A DNA stretch of 64,000 nucleotides from Sarcocystis neurona (Eukaryota; Apicomplexa; Conoidasida; Eucoccidiorida; Sarcocystidae): the NCBI GenBank assembly GCA_000727475.1, contig KL647289.1, forward strand, positions 4,778,019 to 4,842,018. Reading direction: 5' to 3'. The notes under the pieces were generated by a model. That model was not told the DNA's origin. It was given only the letters and a program-made list of their open reading frames with translations, and ran no database searches. The position numbers were made by a program, and so were the translations under genes. Below are positions 29,101 to 41,600 of the stretch, in pieces. Numbering within the stretch: the first letter of the stretch is position 1; every line of letters starts with the position of its first letter.

Positions 29101-30088
29101 ACCAGGGTGCTGTTCAGGGTGTTTCTTTCTCTTTCTCGCGGAATAATACACGCGTACAGCCGGACACACGCACACTGGTATATATGTGTGTTGGTATAGG
29201 ACCTACAGACGGCGGGGAGAGATATTCGGGCCGGCCGCACGGTGGGCAGAAGCAAACCGCAGATGCTGTCGAAATGGAAGACAAAAGCGACAAAGGATTC
29301 TTGTGTATACACACACAGAAGGACACACAAAGGCATCTACCAGTGTACCAGGAAAACGCCTATCTATAGCCGACGTTGCCACAAATGTGTAGACAGCTAC
29401 GTATATCTTACATATATGTAGGGATAAGTAGGTAGATATTCGTAGCCAGATCTACGCATAGGTATAGACTGATATTGACCTCCCTCTCTCTATATATATT
29501 TATGGACAGAACATTGTGTGTATTCGTATGTGGTTATTGATCAAGATACGGCACGACCTGCTTTGATGTAGACGTGCGAGGACGCGCAGGCTGCCTCCTG
29601 CGAGACCCGCGGTGGTGGGGTCGGTGAAAACTTACGACGCCTCGGCGAGTTTCCCGGTAGGCGATGACATTCTCCACTTCATATTCACTGTGTTCTCCTT
29701 CTTGTCCTTCGTCTGGGGCTGCTTTCTGCAGCGCCTTTTCTGCTGCTGCTCCTCCTCCTCGTCGCCCCTCCTGCTCTCCACGACCGTCTTCGTCGAAACG
29801 CACGCGTTCCTTCAGTTCTTCTCTTTGTTCGTCTTCTTCTTCATTTGCGTCCTCCCCCCCCACACGACTCTCTGCGAACCTCCCCGCCCCTTCCTCCCCC
29901 GCCTCTTCGTCCTCTTCCACCATCTCTGCTGCTGTCCCTGCTGCTGGTGCTGCTGCTGCGTCGTCTGCTGCTGCTGCTCTCGCGTACTTCGCTCCTGCTC
30001 CTGCACTGCCCCTCCACCGCGCAAGACCCGTCTCCCTCTCTCTTCGCTTCCCTGCGTAACGCTCACATCGGCACCAACAGCCTTTCAT
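20109..30088 (-). CDS. Giant HP1-like protein: chromodomain plus chromoshadow-like domain
   Basis: Five exons join with consistent phase: 29636-30088, 27837-27896, 25990-26045, 23270-24390, 20109-22093; total 3675 nt, 1224 residues. The chromodomain is built from three exons: SEYEVENVIAYRETRRGV, then GEWRVRWKGFTAADDTWEKR, then ANLEGSPAFWKKMDALQ. It keeps the aromatic cage (Tyr in EYEVE, Trp in RWKG, Phe in place of the usual second Tyr), so methyl-lysine histone binding is inferred. A second region, encoded at 21603-21724, resembles the end of a chromoshadow domain (KYVYALPFERMRFYCPQLLL versus the HP1 CPQVVI pattern). The rest is Ser/Arg/Glu/Ala-rich and disordered: a basic, Ser-rich linker with acid clusters in exon 4, an acidic run (DEDEEEEEEEE) and an Ala/Glu-rich tail in exon 5. 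Known HP1 proteins have about 200 residues. The ATG at 30088 is the first in frame; an ATG 55 codons later is possible. The stop at 20109-20111 overlaps a possible donor (CG|GTGAAA), so a further 3' exon cannot be excluded. Confidence 0.8.
21603..21724 (-). other. Chromoshadow-like domain in the last exon of the HP1-like gene
   Basis: The encoded residues begin FTTVLVQYMIDAKYVY, continue through ALPFERMRFYCPQ, and end LLLSYLMARTTF. The spacing and the CPQ-hydrophobic triplet match the second half of HP1 chromoshadow domains, which mediate homodimerisation and PxVxL binding. The first beta strands are not clear; residues 1-20 of exon 5 (DEKLLGERLSIYRFRYH) may supply them, with the acidic run inserted between. 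Confidence 0.5.
22094..23269 (-). other. Intron 4 of the HP1-like gene
   Basis: 1176 bases bounded by a GTGAGA donor and a TACTACAG acceptor. Contains ACACAT/TATA simple repeats around 22150-22330. No coding signal seen. Confidence 0.7.
24391..25989 (-). other. Intron 3 of the HP1-like gene, polypurine and TATG-rich
   Basis: 1599 bases from the donor GTAAGT (exon end 25990) to the acceptor ACTGGCAG (exon start 24390). The plus strand is almost pure GA-rich DNA at about 24840-25600, and TATATG microsatellites fill 25720-25935 and 24450-24620. Long minus-strand open frames here are pyrimidine-biased (Ser/Leu/Phe) and not coding. Confidence 0.7.
26046..27836 (-). other. Intron 2 of the HP1-like gene
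   Basis: 1791 bases that split the chromodomain between EKR and ANL. Donor GTAGGT, acceptor CTTCTCGCAG. Holds TATA/TATG repeats at 26700-27030 and GA-rich DNA at 27480-27740. A GAGGAAGGCGAGG open stretch near 27235-27380 could be an alternative exon but would break the chromodomain. Confidence 0.7.
27897..29635 (-). other. Intron 1 of the HP1-like gene
   Basis: 1739 bases between GTC|GTAAGT and CACCACAG|GGA. Contains a GA-rich block (27900-28790) and a short TAG-trinucleotide run at about 28050-28070. It interrupts the chromodomain between its first and second strands. Confidence 0.7.
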
Positions 30089-30126
30089 GTGTGGTATGCA
30101 TTATGCACAGATATATGTGCATGTTA

Positions 30127-30380
30127 AAGAGATAAAGGTAGGCAGTGACGCACTGCAGCACGTATATATATAATTGTACGCACGGAGTGTGTAGATGTAC
30201 ACATATATATATGTATGTACGTGGAGAGAAAGAGGAATGGGTATAGGTGGACAGCGATGCACTGCACCATATACATATATATATATATATAATAAGAGGT
30301 AGGGAATACACATTTATATATATGTAAATATGAGTAGATATGGGTATAGATAGTGGTGCACTCCATATATACTTATATAT
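30127..30380. repeat. Degenerate tandem repeat with GCACTGCA core
   Basis: Copies of a unit containing GGTAGGCAGTGACGCACTGC, GGTGGACAGCGATGCACTGC and a shorter GTGGTGCACTCC are spaced by about 110-115 bases and separated by TATATA tracts. The start of the HP1-like gene lies immediately to the left. Confidence 0.6.
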
Positions 30381-30984
30381 GTCTTCACATGTGTTGATGA
30401 AAATGCACGTACGGGAAGGCGAAGAGAGACACGTGTATGTAGAGATTCATCTGCACATGGGAAAACAGATACAAAAAAGAGTAAACCTGCACATATATAT
30501 ATGTATATATATGTATTCGTATACAGGTGCACTTGTATATATATGGATGTATACACGTGCATATATGTATATGCCTGTAAACGTATCTATTTGTACACAA
30601 GTGCTGAGCAGGGATGTGTCTGTACGACTACTTATATGCACATATATGTATACACGTATTCATATACGTTTAGAGACGTACATACACATACACTCGTACA
30701 TATACATACAAATAGATTTGCCCGTATAGAGATAGGTGTTCGTGTGAAAGTATAACTGCGTACTGTTATACGCCCGTGTAGATTCACAGATATATAATAC
30801 TTGTATGCCTCCTGTAGATAAACTTCGCGCGGTTAATACCTACAAAATCTACACACATACATACAGGCGTGCATATACACGTATGTATATATCTATAAAT
30901 AGGGTGGCATAGACAGATATGGGGGCTTGTCTTCAACTAGTTGCCGAGCAGCGCGTATACGCTTACATATATATATACACCGGT

Positions 30985-31345
30985 ATACATACGCACGCTT
31001 GCAGACAGATACACCGGCCTGCGCGAGTAGTTACAAGATGCATATATATATATATATGTATACAGTCTGCTAGTGTGTGCATGTACAACTTATATATATA
31101 TATACCTACATAGGCATGCTTGCAGAGAGATATATCAGCCTGTATCAGTGGCTACAGAAACATATATATGTATGTGTACAGTCTGCTAATATGTGTGAGT
31201 ACGCCATATATATATGTATACACGTAGCCACGCCTGCAGGCAGGTATATCGGCCTGTATCAGTAGCTACAGGAAATATACATATATATATATATATATAT
31301 TCGTTTACAGTCTGCGAATATGTATTAGTACAACTTCCATACTCT
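30985..31345. repeat. Three-copy ~115-bp tandem repeat
   Basis: Each copy contains GCAGRSAGRTATAYCRGCCTG, then GTARYTACARRAAR, an AT tract, ACAGTCTGC and a GTACA/GTACG end. Copies start near 30990, 31120 and 31230 and diverge mostly in the AT tract length. Confidence 0.75.
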
Positions 31346-33490
31346 TAACGTACAGGCATAGTATATACGACATATAAAGTCTCACACATTGTCACTTTTG
31401 CTGACACGCGCAGAGAGACGTTGTCCAAGTATCTACAGCGACACGCATACACGCATATCCACATATATATATATTATAGGCGTACAGGTATACGTATTTG
31501 CGTAGCTGCATCTGTACATACGTATATATATAGATATATATGTATATATATGTATATATGTAGGTATAGGTGCACGTATCAGTAGTGATGATAGAGAGAG
31601 AAAAAAGAGAGAGACACGCAGGCGACAGAATATATTTTCGTGCGCGCAAGAGTCCCATGAAAAGAGACGCGGGGAGGTTGCTGGCGCTTGCGCTTCCGCC
31701 CGTTGACGCCGACAGCAGCACGCGCAGTGCGCTTCCGATAGCTGCCCGTCTCCCCGACACACACGGACATAAATATAAATGTACACATATATACATATGT
31801 TTATATATATGAATTCCCCTCTCACACAAATCTATAGCTACACATATCCCCATCCAATATAAATATATATATATATCCCTGTCACATTGACATATATATA
31901 TACATGAGTAGTGTATGCCCACATACATACGTATCAGGCACACCTGTACCAGTGATACGCACATATAAATACTTACATATATTTACGTATATATCTGTTT
32001 ACCCACTTCTTAGTTCACAGTAATCTGTATATTTATGCATATATATATATACGTATACACATATGCATATATATACATATATACATATATATGTGTATAA
32101 ACATATATATATATAATTTACGTAGTCGTGTGTAGGGAAGTATGTGGCTCTGAATGACGGACAAGTGCAATAGATTTTCGACGAGAAAGACGTTTCGTTG
32201 GTCATATGAATTTCTATTCGTGCCTCACATAATTTCTTCATCTGTGACGTTCCATCCGTGCGAGACAGCAGACAGGGTCGACAGACACGCAGAAAAGGTG
32301 CAGCAGCAAGTAGCAATACGCAGGCAAATACTCAAAGAGACCCTCGCTTATATATTATGGGGAGGAGGGTACCGGCGCCCGCGCAGATCACAGCTCCACG
32401 CGCCACGCACAGGGGGCTGGAAAGGCTGCACACGTACAACGAATAGGTGCGCGTACAGAGAGACACGGAGAAGAGGGACAGAAGAAGGAGAAGAATGGAG
32501 AAAAAGAAGAAAATGGAAGAGACAGAGAAGGACAGAAACGAGGAAAACGCGCAGAGAGAAAAGAGAAAGCGATTTGGAGTCCGCTGGTGTACGTACACCT
32601 AGAGGCAGAGAGAGGGACACAGACATATATCGAAGGATAGGCACAAAAGCCCACGGACACGGTGATATTGATATGCACACAAATATCCACAAAAATATAG
32701 GTGAAAATGAAGAGAACACGAGAGAGAGTATTTTCTCGTGTATATGCTGGTGGACGCAGCACGGCTGAGGACAGCTATGTGGACTGGCTTTTGTGTAGGA
32801 CCGCGGCAACCTCTCTGCTGCAGCTGCAATTTGCTGCTGAGGCCGCGCGGCGCAGTATTCGTATGCTCGCATACACGTAGAGAGAGACATACATGTAGAT
32901 ATGTAGGAGTCTTGAATCAGTATACACCCAGACATGTATACAGGCGCGAATATGAATATATAGAGTATACAGGTAATTTCTACATCTACGTGTACCACTC
33001 ATATAGATACGTCAGTATTTCTGTGCATATTTGCACGTGTATATATATATATATATGTAGTAGTACACCTGTATACAGCAATACATACTGGTATACACGT
33101 CCATAACAAGACAGACATTAATTACTATATCTCTTTGTATCATATATCTAGAGAACTGCATGAATCATATATAAGTTTCCCGCAGTAAATATATATATGG
33201 ATACGCATGTATGGAATGAAATACGTGCTTGATATGTGTGCGTACACACGTGCTCGGGCGAAGGAGAGAAGTTCGCATGCAGAAGGGAACGCCGCTATGA
33301 CTGTAGAGATCTGTTTTCTATATCTTTACTGAGACGTAGCCAAGTTATATGTATGTATGGCACACCTACGCATGCGTAACCCGCGTGCAGATATATAAGT
33401 ATATGCGTACATACGCACAACATAGATAGACACCTAGGTCCACACATATGTGTGCACAAATATATATATATATATAGATAGATAGATAGG

Positions 33491-33640
33491 AAAAGTTCGT
33501 AATTCATGACGTATCTACGAAGCTTGTACGTATATCTGTACACGCGTGCACATGTATATATATGTATATGCACGAAAAGTTTGTAATTGATGACGTGTTG
33601 AGGAAACTTGTACGTATACCTATACATGCATGCGGTTACT
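33491..33640. repeat. Two-copy 84-bp tandem repeat
   Basis: AAAAGTTCGTAATTCATGACG at 33491 recurs as AAAAGTTTGTAATTGATGACG at 33575; the following CTTGTACGTATAYCTRTACA also repeats. The second copy is truncated. Confidence 0.7.
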
Positions 33641-33744
33641 TATCTTTCTGCATTCTTTTACATGTATCTAAACGCTCTCTCTCTATATATATACATATAT
33701 ATATTTATGTATATGTGTATACGCGTACGCATATATAAGATATA

Positions 33745-33777
<33 letters not shown>

Positions 33778-33899
33778 GCATATAGACTCCGGCGTGTGTG
33801 TGTGTATGTGTGTGTGTGTGTGGGTATGTGCTGTGCATCCTGTATATGCACTTGTTGGGATTGGTGGGATTTTTCCTGTGTGTGGAGACCCAGGTGCTG

Positions 33900-35760
33900 G
33901 CGCACAAAAAGAAGGGAAATGTAGGCAGACTGTGTTGCCCCTAAAAGAGAGAAGGTGTACTGGAATTTTTTTCTTTGTCAGAGGAATGTCGAGTACGTGC
34001 AGACGAAAAGAGAAAGTCACTCTCCCTCAGCCGCACCATTGTGTAAGGGACAGAAAGCGGAGAGGAATAGGGATACCAGCCGCTGCAGCGGGCCAGGCAA
34101 GGAAAGTCGGGAATGGAAGATCGATTTCTCCAGCAGAAGGAAATCGTTGACACACTGCCGTTCTCTATCGTCGAAGGCACTGGGGGCAGAACAGAGAGGG
34201 AGGAGGTTCAAGCACGGGGGAGGAGGATATCCATGGCCACGACATACGGGGAAAGGAAGAGGACGAGCACGAGGAGGAAAGAAAGAAAAGAAGAAGAAGA
34301 AGCGTTACGTACCTTTCCGTGCAGGCATCACGGAGAGTAAGAGAAACAACGAGCTTTTTCTGTACTGCTGCGTGTCTTGCCGTGCAGGAGTGCAGCACGT
34401 GCGGGTGGTTGTTGCGGCTGCAGCTGCTGGATCGCCCGCTGTTTCCAGCTGCAACATCCACGAAGACGAGAGAGGAAGCACGGAAAAGTGTCGCCGGTGA
34501 AGGTGTCTTCACCGAAGGGAGAAAAGATGGGGTCGAAGAGCAATGCGGAGTTTACGAAGATGAGCTAACGGGAGCGGCAAACTGTCCTACGGCTCTGCTG
34601 CCGCCGCTGCCCTGGCTGCCCTTGCAACTGTGCCAAGAAGCTGAACATGCAACACATCCGACGAGCGGGCAGAGAGATTTTCTCAGCAGAAACATACAAC
34701 ATGAGGGAGGCCTTCGTGCGAGAGTTGCTCGAGATTTCTCCGGGGTAGGCGATACTCCGAACTGTGTGCTACAGCGCATGATGCTGCTGCTGCTGTGCTG
34801 CTGCTGGGGCTGCCGCTGATGCGGTGGTGCCGCTATTTCTCCTGCTCGTGCTCCTCCCCTGTGTTGTTCGCGGCAGCATCTGTCTCCCGCAGGAAGACCA
34901 CCACAGCACACGCCGGCCGAGTCGCGTCACCCAGCAGGCACCAAAGCTTCTACACAGATACGTCGAAAATGGAAAGCTCCCGAAAAGAGGAGGAGGAGCA
35001 TCAAGGTCATAGAAGAGACGGAAGATCCAGTTTGCGTAAGACAAAAAGCTTTCAATTCCCGCCCTCGTTGTGTCGCTCCTGCTGCGCTGCTGCGCTGGCC
35101 TGCTTGTCTACTACTGCTAATAATGTTCCTGCGCGAAACTTCACACTACACGGCCGTGTCCTCCTACAGCTGCAGCCACTGTAGCGTGTGCACGGCCCGC
35201 TGTTGCTGCCACTCTCCTCTGCACCTGCACCTGCGGCCGCTGCAGCGGTTCGTGCTGCTGTTGCTGGTGGGTCTCCTCGTGCAAGGCTTAACCAGTATCT
35301 GCTGCTGGCGCTGCAGCTCCCGTCGCCCCTGCTGTTGTGTGAGTGGGTCCTCTATTTGAAGCTGCTGCTGGTCCAGCTGCCGCTGAACCTGCTGCGGCGC
35401 TGGAGGTGCTGACGCCGCTGTTACTGCTGCTGGTGCTGCTCCTGCTGGCGTTGCTGCTGCTTGTGAACCTTGCGCAATCGACGCACACTCACTCTCGTGA
35501 ATAGACCATTTTGCTGCTGCGTCTCGTGTCGCGTCTGCTGCTGCTGGGGGACGCCTACAGCTACTCGAGCGGCACCATCTGCCGATGGTATGGCTGCGGC
35601 TGCAGCTGCTACTGGTGCTGCTTAAGCTGCGCCTGTGGCGGCGCTGCTCTTCTGCGGTTGTTGGTACTGTGGCTGCTGATGATGTACACCGACTACAAGG
35701 GACGCAAGCGCGCTGTTTTCGCGTTCTGCTACTCGCACACACTGCCTCCTCATGTGCTGC
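33900..35760. other. Unresolved region with a Gln/Ala/Thr-rich minus-strand open stretch
   Basis: The minus strand is open at 35164-35742 and gives a Gln- and Ala-rich sequence (for example QRQLDQQQLQIEDPLTQQQG). Homopolymer-rich exons of this kind are usual in Eimeria, and CTG on the plus strand favours minus-strand coding. It may be a 3' exon of the neighbouring minus-strand gene. At 33955-34820 both strands are open (the plus strand has a Lys/Arg-rich run), with no recognised domain. No gene model could be supported. Confidence 0.3.
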
Positions 35761-35834
35761 GAGCTGGTCGCGGAAGCACCCTAGAGACGTAAATCTGCGC
35801 GGGATACCACTGCAGCACTTAATAGGGAGTTTGT

Positions 35835-38632
35835 GTATCGTGTTCGCAAGCGTGGATGCTGACCAGGTCGCAGAGAAGCTGTCCTATCTTTAGCAACATC
35901 GTGGTGTCCAACACATGTGTATAGAACCGCGCCGCCACCATCTTCAAACATATGTCGATGAAAGTGTACGGCAAGAGAGAGAGAGAGAGAAAATGATAGA
36001 CTTGTACGCATTCGCAGACGTATGCGGAGGTGACCAGCATCTATACATACACAAGTATATAGATACATAAGTACAGACTTGTGAACACAGAGTTAAAGCG
36101 TGTAGTTGCAGGGCGCGCATGTAGGGGTCATTCATTACGGTGCTGTATGCGCGTGTCTTCACAATTGAGTGGAAGGATATCCGGACTTCTGTGTGTAAGG
36201 CATAGGTATAGCATACGCACTCTTACGAAGAGGTAGAAGCAGATATGAGAACACAAGAAGGTATCCGCAGGCTGCTGCTGTATTAGCCGCACGTGTGTCA
36301 CGCGTATAGGTGTTTGGTGTCTACAGATCTCTGCGCAAAGATAATATACATATAGGACGTAAAGGAAGAGAGATACGTGACACACATAGGTATATTTGCG
36401 TGCAAGTGCAGCAAGATGCAGCGCATAAGAATGTTTGGGCGAACAACTGGAAGTGTTTCGTGGATAGGGACACAGCGCATCCCAGAGAAAGAGCACCATA
36501 CCACGGTGTGGGTCCTACCTCGAGCAAGGTCCCTTCAGCCGGGAAAAAGGTTTACGGAGAACATCATTCCTTGCTAGAAATTAAACACGCAAAGTGTGGT
36601 TTGCACTGCACTCGCTATCCTCCGTAGTTGCGCAGAGGGACAAAAATACGCAGACGGATACGCAGGTGGACGAGTACACACAGAGAGCTCGATGAATGTT
36701 CATATACACTTTTTATACGCGGTTCACGTTCCACACGCTGGCATATACGTGCATATGCGCATAGGCTTGTCCTCCAGTACAGTAGAATCTCTACAGGTGT
36801 GTGTAAGTGTGGGGTTCTGTGGACTCATTTCACGTGCAGCAGGAAAACCGCTACGCAAACCAGAAGCCCATGCTGGGTGGCTTCTAGAGTAGGTGGTGAA
36901 TACGGGGTGCTTCCCGTACCTTATGACACACGCTAATCCGAGTGTATGTATATGTATCTACAACCTGAGAGAGATACATAAGTATATTTACGCATTCCTG
37001 CATGGAAGCACGTTCTCCGACCGTGCGGTTTTGCTTGGTAGTATGCTACGTTCTCGCGCTGCCCCTGGGGACTATACTTTGAACCCTGTGTTGTCCAGCA
37101 CACAATATCGCCTAAATCATTGGTGCGGCGTAGTGCTTAATGGGAATGTGAGATAGATCACAAACGTTTCCAGTGCACCGAACAACCCTGCTGACGCACG
37201 CGATGTGGAAGAAGCAGTGCTCACGTCGTCCCACCAGCCGAGAGAAAGCCACAGGAGGTACTGGGAAGAAAAGAATACGTGACAGGACCACCTATGCATG
37301 CAACTCGAACACGAACAATAAAAAAGCCTCAAAAAAGCCGAGGTTTGGGATGCGTTTCGCGCATACATATGTGTCGGTATGTCGTCAGTATCCGTGTACG
37401 TGTGTATGTGTGTGTATGTGTGTGTGTGTGTGTGTGTGCGCCGCGTTTAGTTGTCTAGGTCACTGAAATATAGACACGTGAACATACACACGTCTCTCCC
37501 TACCGTCGTGTACAGGTATACGTGAGAGCTGTCACATGGGCCCACACGCATGATTCGACGAGCGCACAGGTGGATTCTTGCGTAGCTGGACTACTATCAC
37601 GCATCTAGCTCCAGAGATGTGTAGATGAGAAGGCACGCAATAGCCTGTTAACGCGGCAGCTGTCCCTCGTGTGTCCCACACAGCAAAATCACGTCGAGTC
37701 AATTACGCCTAGAAGCTGTCTGAAATGTACACTAGACAATCTATACTGAGTACTTGTTAATATTTTTTGTTCTATGCTCGTCTGCAAAGTGACCCTACCT
37801 ATGTGCACACACGTACGCACGTGGCTGCCCTTTTGTAACCTACAGACACTTGTGCATCCGATGTCGTACTTGTACCTCCTCGAACGGTGCGGTCCGCGGC
37901 TGCCGGATGAACCACTTCTACATATGTGTTCTCGTTCTATCAAAAATATATGTATGTGTGTACAGGTACACACAGAGGCACGCACACGTATACATATACA
38001 CATATATATATGTATATATATGTACATGAATCTATGCAAGTTGTGATATCCTTGTTCTTTCTCTTCTTTATGCGTACGTAGGTATTCTTGAAGGGAAAGG
38101 ACCGGTGCACTTTGCGTCACACACGGCACACACGTAACCTGCCAGACATTTGTGGCTATCTCCCACACTATTTCTACACAGCAGCAAACCGACTTAATCC
38201 ACTTTGTGTGTGCAGACACTGTGAATGTATTTTGCATATATATATATATATATATATATGCAGATTCAACCTGTGCAGATCACCCACAAAGCAGCCGAGG
38301 AAGTGTGCAGTAGAAAAGCAATAATTATCCATCACATATACATATATCCAACTGAATCAATAAATATGTAAAGACAGATTACCATTATGTACTCGAGCAG
38401 CATAATTCATCCCGTGTCCATCCACAATGGTGCTAAACACCTGGAAAAAGCGCTGTAGAACTAGAAAGTGCATGGCTGTGTCGTTCTCGTGAAAGCGGCG
38501 GTGCTCCGTAAATATACGCCACCATGCAAACGCAGGTTTCTCTTGAAACGATAAGGAGCCGAGAATCACACCCACACGTAAGTGCATATAGAAATGCATA
38601 CGCTCACTCAAATGTCTCTCTCTCCCTACCTG

Positions 38633-38671
<39 letters not shown>

Positions 38672-41600
38672 GTATACATGCCTCTATATGCATATTCAGA
38701 TTGCGTGTCGCTGTATGCGCGCGCACACACGTATATGGGAAGCAACTTGGAGAAAAGTGTCCTAGTAACAAGTGACCGCTCGCTGTCGTTGCAGGTGAGT
38801 TCGCATACGTAGAGTCACAAGGCCAAAGAGCAGAGCAGAGAGTATGAATAGCGCGCGTTTTTGTGTATCTGGAAGTCTTCGGCTGTGAGTTACGCGGCAC
38901 GTTGTATTTGAAGAGATAGAACATTCGATCCAAGCGATTAAATTTTTGAAGAGGGCAACGGCGACCCAGTCTCCGCCGAAGGGCAAGCCAATCAGCACGC
39001 GTCGACGATTTTCTCGAACACTCGACTACTTTTCCAACTCCTGCTTCTCCTCTTCCTCCCCGCGCAGGTGGTGATTAACTCGTTGTAATTTTTGTCCTAC
39101 ACTCTACTACAAGTGCAATTATCATTCTTTCTTCTACTACAGCAACATCGCTTTCTGTGCGTCCTTCCACGAGGAACCACTTTTCTTCCCCCCGTCTCTC
39201 ATGTTCTCCTCACAGTTTTTCCATGCTTTCTTCTCTGCGAAGTGGAGCAACGGTGAAGACGTCTATCAAACTGCTCGCCCGGAGATGCCATTTCCCACAC
39301 ACGTTGTCCACTGGCCCGCAGGGAACGTGTTTTATATATTTATGCGGTGCCTGTCGGGTTTTCTCGCGTTTCTGGCGTCACGCGTCCGCCTCTCCATCAA
39401 CAGTAGCCGAGAAAGACGACGGTCGCACTCGCTATCCGTCGCGTGCGCGTTTCCTTGAATACCTACCTCTACAGACACTTACAGAGAGACGTGTTTGTCC
39501 ATAAGTATACATGGGTTTATACGGGGAGACACACACACACGCACACACACACACACAGAAACACACACACACATACTTACATCTAACCATGCACTCCCCC
39601 AGGTAGAGTTACGCGGGGGGAAACCGAATATTTATACGGACGTCTGTCGGTACACGCACACACACAAATAACCAAGGAAACACACACACACACACACACT
39701 TACACCAGTGTATTTGTATGTACGGATTGGTTACGCTTGTGCAGATCTTCGTGCCGCAGCTTCATGCATACACAGCTCCTCGATAGAGAAAGACAAAAAA
39801 CGACAGAGAGATACCGATATGTAAAAAAACAGGTCGAGATAGAGCACGCGAATATAATTTATCTGCTGACCCACCTGACAGACTCTTCATCCACACGGAG
39901 ATCTGCGTACTCGTATATATATGTGTGCACGAACATCTATACGAAGACAATTGCACGCGTATATAATGACGCAGACAGGGGTTCTCCATGTTTTTGTGTA
40001 TGCACATGTTTGTGCATATAAAATAATATATAGAGAGAGGTGCCGATTAATTAAATATAAATATACACGTAATTAGAACGCGTGTACACGTGCGTGTCCC
40101 TCTCAGGGTTCGTTCGTTCGAATAATCTCTCTGTACGACTACGGTGTAGGCGTGTTTGTCTCTTTCAGTATTCTACGTTTGAATAATCTGTGCTTGTCCG
40201 CGACCGACGCATCTTTCGAAGACAGTGACGCACCAACGCTACGCTCAACGGAGAAGGTTGACGACGTGCCATTGCTCCGTAGATGTGTAGGAGCAGTCCT
40301 ACACGTCAGCGGGTAAAAAACAGTCCACCACATTTTTTACGCGGGACGCTGAAACGACGTACCCTTGCTCTGTACATGTGTAGAAGTGATCCTACACGCC
40401 AAACGGTGGCTGGAAAGTCTACGAGATGTTTTACGCGAAACGCTGACGACGAGGCATCGCTTCACGAAGGTGTAGGAGGTGTCGTCCACGTCAGAGGGTG
40501 AAGAAAAGTCTACGAGAATTTCTACGCGGGCACATGTGGAACGCTACGGATCTGCAGTCATTCAGAAATTCGAGCTGCGTTATCTGTGGAGAGAGGAACG
40601 CCTTCTCGTACAGACAGAGCTGCTTCGTATCTTGACACATCAATTTCTCGCTGCGTCTGGCCACCGCCCCCGCTACTTGCGGGCAGGGACTTTTGCTGCG
40701 CCTTGCCCACGCAGCGACGTCTCTTTTTCCTCGTCTTTCTCTTGGGCTGCAATGCAGTGCCTTCGGGGCTGCTCTTGGCGTCTCTGCTGCTGCCCCCGCT
40801 TCCTCCCCTCCGCCTTCTTCTTCTCTAACGCTGTTGCTGCGGCTCCTCGGCTTTCCTTACCTGCTGCTTCTTCTCCTTTTGCTGCCGCTGCTGTTGCTCC
40901 TGCTGCCGGTCCTCCTGTCACTGCTACGGCTGCATCTGCTGCTGTTGTTGCTGCTCGTTAACGTCTGTCGCAGCAGACGCAACGGAGAATGCCGGAAGAG
41001 AATTTTTCGAATTCTTCATTCTGCCCACGTAATTTTGAACTACTTCTGTCAGATTCAAGAAAAAGAGGAGCTGCCGCCGACGAGAAATGACGCTGAAGGG
41101 GGGCACCTGGAAGCAGCACATCACTCATCCATTACTCACCGTCTCACCCGCCACACGTACTTGTGTCCCTGTTCCAAAAGGTATACCTACACATACATAT
41201 ATATATGTGCTTCTCTTTCTCCTTTACCTTCGTTTTCCGCTCTTTCTTTCTAATGCGTCGGGCTGTACGGACGTAATTCCTGTTCGCGCCTCGACACGCA
41301 GATATCCACACGTCCACTAGCGTATACATTTCTTCTTACCTGTCTACCACATGTATAGATAGATACATGCGTATATACATATACATATATATATTTATGC
41401 ATGTCAGCTCACGCTTGCACTTCTACGTACGGCACGTGTATATACACATACAGTACACATACATATATATACATGTAAACACACAGACATATACACGTAT
41501 GTACGTACATACACACATATATTACGTATATGACTGAGTATATTCCTTACCTGTATCTATCCACATATATATATATATATATGTATAGATATGGTTAATC

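Larger units (their letters stand above)
30380..33900. other. Microsatellite-dense intergenic region
   Basis: Almost continuous TATATG, TATA, TACACA and TATC simple sequence with short unique islands. No exon-like stretch with a consistent splice context was found on either strand. The island at about 32160-32830 is GC-balanced and open on both strands but has no recognisable product. Confidence 0.7.
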
